Below, in pieces: positions 15,015 through 19,974 of a stretch of 19,974 nt of DNA (position 1 is its first letter; every line of letters begins with the position of its first letter). Under the pieces are notes generated by a model. It made no database searches. It was not told where the DNA came from and worked only from the letters and a program-made list of their open reading frames with translations. Source of the DNA: PWPR01 sp964497955 (GTDB lineage Bacteria; Bacillota; UBA994; PWPR01); contig CAZCFQ010000028.1 of assembly GCA_964497955.1 (NCBI GenBank), positions 1 through 19,974 of the forward strand, given 5' to 3'. The position numbers were made by a program, and so were the translations under genes.

Positions 15015-15959
15015 CTAAAAAATTTTAATAGCAAGTTGTGGGCATACTCCAACGCAATAACCACATAATATACACTTACTAGAATCAACAATTGCCTTAT
15101 TATCTTTGATTTTTAGTGCTTTCTGTGAGCACTTATTTAAACACGCACCACATCCCATACACCAATCTGATATGTATAATTTTCTTTTAATATTTGTCGT
15201 TTTTCTAACTAACTCTTTGTCTTCAATATTGTTTATTAGATATTTAATAGCAAAATCTAACTCAGAGATATCTCCTATGCCTAGTGCAAAAGAATCAATA
15301 TAGTTATAGTTTTTTATAAAATTAAAAGAACTTTTCACATCTTTATAAAGACTTCCTCCGCCTAGTACCTTCATTGCATAAATACCTTTTTTTCTACTTT
15401 TTAAATCCTTTAATGCATTATTCATTTCATCCATTGAACCATCTACAATACCCACTCCATATTTATTGACTATTGCTTGAACAACTTCTATATATGGATT
15501 TATAGTTGCTGCTTTTACACCTTGTATAAAATGTGTAGACATTCCGATTGCCCTAATCAAGCCTTCTTTTTTCATTTTATAAAGTTCTTCTAAAGCTTCG
15601 GTATGCCCTTTTAATGTGAGTTGAGATTCTTGTTCATGTAAACAAAAAATATCTATATAATCTCTCTCAAGTTCATGCAAGGCTTTATGAACGCTTTTTC
15701 TGGCACCATCTTTAGTATATGCATAAGATTTAGATACTATGACAACATCTTTATTAGTTTTACTTAAATATGCAAGATGTGAGTAATTGTCATAAAACTC
15801 TGATGTATCAAAAAAATTAATCCCGTAATCAATTGCAGCATCTAGTAAATATCTAGACTGTTTTAAAGACAAGTTTTTTTGAAGTTTACTTAGGGTAAGT
15901 GCTCCAAATCCGATAAAGGATACTTTAATCCTTGTACTGCCTAGATCTTTGTAAAACAT
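15015..15959 (-). CDS. Aldo/keto reductase fused to a 2x[4Fe-4S] ferredoxin domain
   Basis: Predicted NAD(P)H- or ferredoxin-linked oxidoreductase; the substrate is unknown. From the ATG at 15959 it has 314 residues and starts in the classic way (MFYKDLGSTRIKVSFIGFG). The barrel carries the family tetrad D51 (FFDTSEFY), Y56, K77 (VSKSY) and H108 (CLHEQE). The C-terminal 50 residues hold two CxxCxxCxxxC clusters: C267, C270, C273, C277 (CMGCGACLNKC) and C296, C299, C302, C306 (CILCGYCVGVC). An in-frame ATG at 16004 would add 15 residues unlike the family and overlap ireB. Neither start has a clear Shine-Dalgarno, and a 9-bp hairpin lies just upstream, so expression may depend on coupling to ireB. 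Its place between ireB and ruvX departs from the Bacillus order. Confidence 0.88.
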   Translation of the reverse strand: MFYKDLGSTRIKVSFIGFGALTLSKLQKNLSLKQSRYLLDAAIDYGINFFDTSEFYDNYSHLAYLSKTNKDVVIVSKSYAYTKDGARKSVHKALHELERDYIDIFCLHEQESQLTLKGHTEALEELYKMKKEGLIRAIGMSTHFIQGVKAATINPYIEVVQAIVNKYGVGIVDGSMDEMNNALKDLKSRKKGIYAMKVLGGGSLYKDVKSSFNFIKNYNYIDSFALGIGDISELDFAIKYLINNIEDKELVRKTTNIKRKLYISDWCMGCGACLNKCSQKALKIKDNKAIVDSSKCILCGYCVGVCPQLAIKIF

Positions 15960-15967
15960 GAATAATT

Positions 15968-15989
15968 GAACCCGTCTATTGACGGGTTC
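15968..15989 (-). promoter_or_regulatory. Hairpin at the ireB/aldo-keto reductase junction
   Basis: A perfect 9-bp stem (GAACCCGTC with GACGGGTTC, 4-base loop) spans the last codons of ireB, has the ireB TAG stop in and beside its loop, and ends 8 bases before the aldo/keto reductase ATG. The minus-strand sequence after it (CAATTATT) is only weakly U-rich, so it may be a weak terminator, an attenuator or a translation-coupling element. The plus strand has a better T-run but no gene reads into it. Confidence 0.55.
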
Positions 15990-16251
15990 CTTTAATTTTT
16001 TCATTATTTAAGAAACTTACTACGAGAGCTTCTAAAATTTCATCTCTTTCTATTTGTCTGATCAATACCCTAGCATTATTATGACTTGTTATATAAGCAG
16101 GGTCTCCAGAAAGCAAATAACCAGTTATTTGATTAACAGCATTATAACCCTTACTATCTAATGCTTCATAAACTTCCTTAATTATTTCTTTAATCTTTCG
16201 AGTTTTTTCATGTTCAGCATTAAACCTCATAGTGTTTTGAAATTTATCCAT
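15976..16251 (-). CDS. ireB: IreB family regulatory phosphoprotein (DUF965)
   Basis: Small cytoplasmic protein; in Enterococcus faecalis IreB is phosphorylated by the PASTA kinase IreK and affects cephalosporin resistance. 91 residues. The family core is clear: KGYNAVNQITGYLLSGDPAYITSHNNAR (about 34-61) and IERDEILEALV. T7 in the N-terminal FQNTMRF corresponds to the region holding the phosphorylated threonines. The ATG follows GGAGG at good spacing, directly after the alaS stop. The alaS-ireB order is conserved in Firmicutes. The kinase and phosphatase genes are not in the window. Confidence 0.94.
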   Translation of the reverse strand: MDKFQNTMRFNAEHEKTRKIKEIIKEVYEALDSKGYNAVNQITGYLLSGDPAYITSHNNARVLIRQIERDEILEALVVSFLNNEKIKGTRQ

Positions 16252-16261
16252 AATGCCCTCC

Positions 16262-18853
16262 TTATTTGTCTAAAAACTTAAGTACTAAATTTGGAACTTC
16301 TTTTAAAGCATTTGGTAGTTTTTCTGGTGATTTACCTCCAGCTTGAGCCATCTGAGGTCGTCCACCGCCACCACCATCGCACATTTTTGCTATATCCTTT
16401 ATTATCTTACCAGCATTTAAACTTTTCTCTTTTACTATTGTATCACTAACACTAGCTAATAAGTAGACTTTTTCTCCATCCTCACACCCTAAGACAATAA
16501 CGCTTTCTGGCTTTTTAGATTTAATAACATCTGCATATTTTCTTAGCGATTCCATATCATTTACATTTACAATGCTAGAAATAACAAAAATATCTTCTAT
16601 TGTTTTACCTTCGTCTATTATTCCTTGAGCGGAATAATTAAACAACTTCATTTCCAGACTCTTATTCTCTTTTTCTAGTTGAGATAATTTTTCAATAATT
16701 TCATTTGTCTTTTTTACAATGTCTATTTGTCCGGCTTTTAGTATCTCTTTTACTTCTTTAAGTTTCTTATATTTATCTTTCATATAATTATAAGCTGGGT
16801 AACCAACTATAGCTTCTATTCTTCTAATGCCAGAGCCTATAGACCCTTCTGATAAAATAACAAACTGACCAATTTCTGAAGTGTTATTAACATGAGTTCC
16901 TCCGCATAACTCTCTGGTATAATCTCCTGCACTGACTACTCTTACTTTTTGGTCGTATTTTTCATCAAATAATGCAACAGCACCTTCATTAATTGCAGTA
17001 TCAATGTCCATAATTGTAGTTTTTACTTCTAAACTAGAGTTAATAATCTTGTTAACTTTACTCTCTATAAGTTCAAGTTCATTTTCTGTCAAAGATGAGA
17101 AATGAGTAAAATCAAATCTTAGTTTTTCATTTGTAACCAGTGAGCCAGCTTGATTAACATGGTCTCCTAAAACTTCTTTTAAAGCTTTATGAAGTAAATG
17201 AGTAGCTGTATGATGCTTTTTAATATCATTTCTTCTCTCTTTACTGATAACAGCTTTTACTTTATCTCCTTCATTAATTGATCCCTCTACTATTTTTGCT
17301 TGATGGAGAATCCTTCCATCAGGTAATTTAATAACATCATATACTTCTAATTTCCCGTATTCATTATATATTAGTCCAAAGTCAGAAACTTGGCCACCTG
17401 ACTCAGCGTAAAAAGGTGTTTTTTCAAGCAGTAATTCAACATTCTCATAATCAAGATTTTTAATTGCCAAAACACTAGTATTTATCTCATCACAAGAATA
17501 CCCAACAAAACTATCGCCATCACTAATATCAGTAAAGATTTCTCTAGCAACTATATTACCCTTCTCTACTTTACTAGCAGCTCTAGCTCTTTCTCTTTGT
17601 TTTTCCATTTCTTCTGAAAAACCTTTTTTATCAACTTTAATTTCATTCTCATTAGCAATCTCTAATGTTAACTCAAAAGGGAATCCATAAGTATCATAAA
17701 GTTTAAAAGCATCTTTCCCATCCAAAATTTGCTTTCCTTCTAACTTTAAATTATCAATATACTCAAATAGAAGTTTCTCTCCTTCTTCTAAAGTTACTAG
17801 AAATCTTTCTTCTTCACTTTTAACTACTCTTTGAATCAAATCAATCTTTTCAATTAAATATTGATAATGTTTTCCCATTACATCTGCAACTATATTTACT
17901 AATGTATACATGAAAGGGTCGTCAAGCCCTATTTTTTTACCAAATCTTATAGCTCTTCGTAATACTCTTCGTATAACATACCCGCGTCCTTCATTAGATG
18001 GTAAAGCTCCATCTGCTATTGCAAAAGTAACTGCTCTTATATGATCTGAAATGACTCTCATAGCAGTTTTATTTGCTTCATAGGACATATTCGATAAACT
18101 TTCAATTTTTTCTATTAAAGGTTTGAAAATATCAATTTCAAAATTTGAAGAAACTCCCTGAACAACGGAAGCTAGTCTTTCTAAACTCATACCTGTGTCT
18201 ATATTGTTATATGAAAGTTTAGTTAATGTTCCATCAACTTCTCTATTATATTGTGTAAATACCAAGTTCCATATTTCGATATAACGATCACAATCACATC
18301 CTGGTTGACATGTTTCAAGTCCACATCCGAATGACTCACCTTTATCAAAATATATCTCTGAATTTGGGCCACATGGGCCAGGACCTATCTCCCAAAAGTT
18401 TTCAGGGTCATCATAGATTTTTTCTAAAGGCAAACCAACAACATCCATCCAGAGTTGTCTAGCTTCGTCATCATCTGGATGAACGGTAACAAAAAGTTTC
18501 TCTGGGTTTAGTCCAATTTCTTCTACTAAAAATTCCCAAGCCCAATCAATTGCTTCTTTTTTAAAATAATCATCTATTGAAAAGTTACCCAACATTTCAA
18601 ACATAGTGTGATGTCTAGCACTTTTACCAACATTCTCAATATCATTAGTTCTTATAGACTTTTGACTACTAGCTAACCTACTTGATGGAGGAATGGCTTG
18701 TTTTGAAAAGTACTTCTTTAGGGGTGCTACTCCCGCATTTATCCATAATAACGTGTTGTCATTATCAGGTATGAGAGAATGTGATGGTAAAATATAATGG
18801 TCTTTAGCTTCAAAAAAAGCTAAAAACTTTTCTCTAAGTTCGTTTGAATTCAA
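16262..18853 (-). CDS. alaS: Alanyl-tRNA synthetase
   Basis: Charges tRNA(Ala) and edits mischarged Ser/Gly. 863 residues, near the family length. The class II catalytic core occupies the first 240 residues (TARHHT-like KSARHHTMFEMLGNFS at 77-92). A four-cysteine segment CGLETCQPGCDC (177-188) probably binds zinc. The editing domain carries HTATH (H548, H552) and C650/H654 (ELCGGTH), and the C-Ala domain ends with the glycine-rich CDGGGGGRPQMAQAGG. It has the NAGVAPLKKYF / SQKSIRTNDIENVG form seen in many Clostridia. The start is TTG (18853-18851), 8 bases after a perfect AGGAGG; SNELREKFL is the normal N-terminus. Only 73 bases separate it from mnmA, too few for a T-box riboswitch. Confidence 0.97.
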   Translation of the reverse strand: MNSNELREKFLAFFEAKDHYILPSHSLIPDNDNTLLWINAGVAPLKKYFSKQAIPPSSRLASSQKSIRTNDIENVGKSARHHTMFEMLGNFSIDDYFKKEAIDWAWEFLVEEIGLNPEKLFVTVHPDDDEARQLWMDVVGLPLEKIYDDPENFWEIGPGPCGPNSEIYFDKGESFGCGLETCQPGCDCDRYIEIWNLVFTQYNREVDGTLTKLSYNNIDTGMSLERLASVVQGVSSNFEIDIFKPLIEKIESLSNMSYEANKTAMRVISDHIRAVTFAIADGALPSNEGRGYVIRRVLRRAIRFGKKIGLDDPFMYTLVNIVADVMGKHYQYLIEKIDLIQRVVKSEEERFLVTLEEGEKLLFEYIDNLKLEGKQILDGKDAFKLYDTYGFPFELTLEIANENEIKVDKKGFSEEMEKQRERARAASKVEKGNIVAREIFTDISDGDSFVGYSCDEINTSVLAIKNLDYENVELLLEKTPFYAESGGQVSDFGLIYNEYGKLEVYDVIKLPDGRILHQAKIVEGSINEGDKVKAVISKERRNDIKKHHTATHLLHKALKEVLGDHVNQAGSLVTNEKLRFDFTHFSSLTENELELIESKVNKIINSSLEVKTTIMDIDTAINEGAVALFDEKYDQKVRVVSAGDYTRELCGGTHVNNTSEIGQFVILSEGSIGSGIRRIEAIVGYPAYNYMKDKYKKLKEVKEILKAGQIDIVKKTNEIIEKLSQLEKENKSLEMKLFNYSAQGIIDEGKTIEDIFVISSIVNVNDMESLRKYADVIKSKKPESVIVLGCEDGEKVYLLASVSDTIVKEKSLNAGKIIKDIAKMCDGGGGGRPQMAQAGGKSPEKLPNALKEVPNLVLKFLDK

Positions 18854-18887
18854 AATAAACTCCTCCTATAAATCGTTTTACTTAATG

Positions 18888-18923
18888 AGTATACACTACA
18901 TCAATATATATTTCCATTGTCAA
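18888..18923 (-). promoter_or_regulatory. Probable promoter region for alaS
   Basis: In the 73-base mnmA-alaS gap, minus strand, TGGAAA (18916-18911) lies 17 bases before TATACT (18893-18888), a reasonable sigma-A match placing transcription start about 25-30 bases before the alaS start. A perfect TTGACA also lies at 18923-18918, but the best -10 at 17 bases from it (TGTAGT) is poor. One of these probably drives alaS; no terminator for mnmA is seen, so read-through is also possible. Confidence 0.5.
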
Positions 18924-18926
18924 ATA

Positions 18927-19974
18927 CTATATAATTTCCTCTATGAATCCTCCACCTATCAACTCATCATCTTTATAAAAAACAGCTGATTGACCAGGTG
19001 TAATTGCTCTTACACTGCTACAAAACTCGATTATATAGTTATCTTTCTGTATTTCTTTAATAATGGCTTTGTGTTTATTCATACTATATCTAATTTTTAC
19101 TTCTAGCTTATCTCCTGATTGATACTTTTTAGAAATCCAATTAACATCAGAAACAACCATCTTTTTCGAAAAAAGTTTATCTTTCGGTCCAACTACTATG
19201 TTACCAGATTCATTTTCAATCTTTATTACATAAGCTGGATACCCAAGAGCAATTCCTAATCCTCTTCTTTGACCTACTGTATAATTATATAACCCGTTGT
19301 GTTCTTTAATAATATTACCATCTACATCAACAAAATTTCCTTTTTTCATATTAACAAGTTCATTATTCTCTAAGTAATTGGCATAGGAATCAACTTCTGG
19401 GATAAAACAAATATCTTGACTTTCTTCACTATTAGCACTTTTAAGACCTAACTCATTAGCAATTTCATAAACTTGATCTTTTGTATAATTGCTTAATGGA
19501 AAAATCAATCTTTTTAATACTGGTTGCTTCAATCTATAAAGCATATATGCTTGATCCTTCTCTTTGTCTTTAGCTTGTAATACTCTATATACATTAGCCT
19601 CATTATCATACTCAAGATTTAAATAATGCCCTGTTGCAAAGTACTCATAGCCTAAAGACACAGCGTAATCAATTAATGCTCCAAACTTTATTTTTTCATT
19701 GCATATAACACATGGATTTGGAGTTTTGCCTTCAGAATATTCCTTTGCAAATGGTTTTATGACCTTTTTTAGAAAGTCCTGTCTTAAATCAATAGTATAA
19801 TGATTTATTCCTAGTTGATTACAAATATCTTTTGCTTCTTTTGCTGCATGATCATCAGCAGTACCATCAGGGTTATTACCTACAATCATGGTAACACCAC
19901 AAATATCATGACCTTCTTCTAATAATAAAGCAGCTGCAACAGAGCTATCTACTCCACCACTCATTGCAACTGCT
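18927..19974 (-). CDS. mnmA: tRNA-specific 2-thiouridylase MnmA (5' end cut by window edge)
   Basis: Adds sulfur to uridine 34 in tRNA(Lys, Glu, Gln), using ATP and persulfide sulfur passed from a cysteine desulfurase. The frame is open to the right edge and reads AVAMSGGVDSSVAAALL, so the first few codons are missing and the internal Met is not the start. Counting from that Met: the PP-loop SGGVDSS (2-8), NPCVICNEKIKFG with C88 as the likely first catalytic cysteine, and ESQDICFIPE with C186 as the second. YTVGQRRGLGIA and the C-terminal beta-barrel ending RAITPGQSAVFY are typical. The desulfurase partner, if adjacent, would be outside the window. Confidence 0.97.
   Translation of the reverse strand, partial: AVAMSGGVDSSVAAALLLEEGHDICGVTMIVGNNPDGTADDHAAKEAKDICNQLGINHYTIDLRQDFLKKVIKPFAKEYSEGKTPNPCVICNEKIKFGALIDYAVSLGYEYFATGHYLNLEYDNEANVYRVLQAKDKEKDQAYMLYRLKQPVLKRLIFPLSNYTKDQVYEIANELGLKSANSEESQDICFIPEVDSYANYLENNELVNMKKGNFVDVDGNIIKEHNGLYNYTVGQRRGLGIALGYPAYVIKIENESGNIVVGPKDKLFSKKMVVSDVNWISKKYQSGDKLEVKIRYSMNKHKAIIKEIQKDNYIIEFCSSVRAITPGQSAVFYKDDELIGGGFIEEII

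Noticed and set aside
15960..16004. Longer aldo/keto reductase start at 16004
   Set aside because: The extra 15 residues do not resemble the family, overlap ireB and lack a ribosome binding site; the ATG at 15959 starts the classic N-terminus.
15979..16007. TTGACG followed 17 bases later by CATTAT on the plus strand within ireB
   Set aside because: No plus-strand gene follows; the TTGACG is part of the hairpin arm, so it is most likely chance.
1..19974. Hidden mobile element, CRISPR array, toxin-antitoxin or defence system
   Set aside because: No repeat arrays, terminal inverted repeats, transposase or recombinase frames were seen; nearly every base lies in recognised core genes or short gaps with promoters and terminators.

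Overview
The window is ordinary housekeeping chromosome from a low-GC, AT-rich Gram-positive bacterium, most likely an anaerobic member of the Clostridia sensu lato. The evidence is a set of Firmicutes-type gene blocks: alaS-ireB-ruvX-DUF1292-mltG-U32 peptidase-udk, and tmcAL/ylbM next to a ylbL-type protease, with yceD-rpmF-plsX-acpP-rnc nearby. Other support comes from strong AGGAGG-type ribosome binding sites, frequent TTG starts, sigma-A promoters with 17-base spacers, and an acetate kinase plus a ferredoxin-fused aldo/keto reductase. I cannot name the genus. I see no mobile element, CRISPR array, rRNA or tRNA. Gene density is very high and no gene-free stretch exceeds about 100 bases.

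Layout, given in transcription order. All genes except tmcAL are on the minus strand, so the order runs from right to left. The right edge cuts mnmA just inside its 5' end. After a short promoter region comes alaS, then ireB, an aldo/keto reductase with a ferredoxin tail, and ruvX. DUF1292 follows as a one-gene unit with its own promoter and a strong terminator. Next is a tightly packed run: mltG, U32 peptidase (trhP-like), udk, yqeG, ruvC, ruvA, ruvB, queH, queA, tgt and a SepM/YlbL-type membrane protease. Many of these genes overlap or abut. The plus-strand gene tmcAL (3672-4883) converges on the protease gene and diverges from ackA. From ackA the minus strand continues through yceD and rpmF to a terminator, then plsX, acpP and the 5' part of rnc, which is cut by the left edge.

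How the genes work together. The dominant theme is translation and wobble-base chemistry. MnmA (s2U34), TrhP-like U32 peptidase (ho5U34), QueA/Tgt/QueH (queuosine-34) and TmcAL (ac4C34) all modify position 34 of tRNA anticodons, and AlaS, L32 and RNase III are further RNA or translation functions. RuvABC with RuvX cover Holliday-junction and related nuclease work. PlsX and ACP serve phospholipid synthesis. MltG, IreB and the SepM-like protease act at or signal to the envelope. AckA makes acetate and ATP, and acetate is the substrate of the divergently transcribed TmcAL.

Most unusual points. The protease ORF runs through an apparent bidirectional terminator into the 3' end of tmcAL, and a one-base frameshift would restore a stop just before that terminator. 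The aldo/keto reductase sits inside the usual ireB-ruvX pair behind a hairpin that contains the ireB stop codon. The ackA promoter overlaps the tmcAL ribosome binding site. I found no convincing unknown system; most of the window is conserved core genome.
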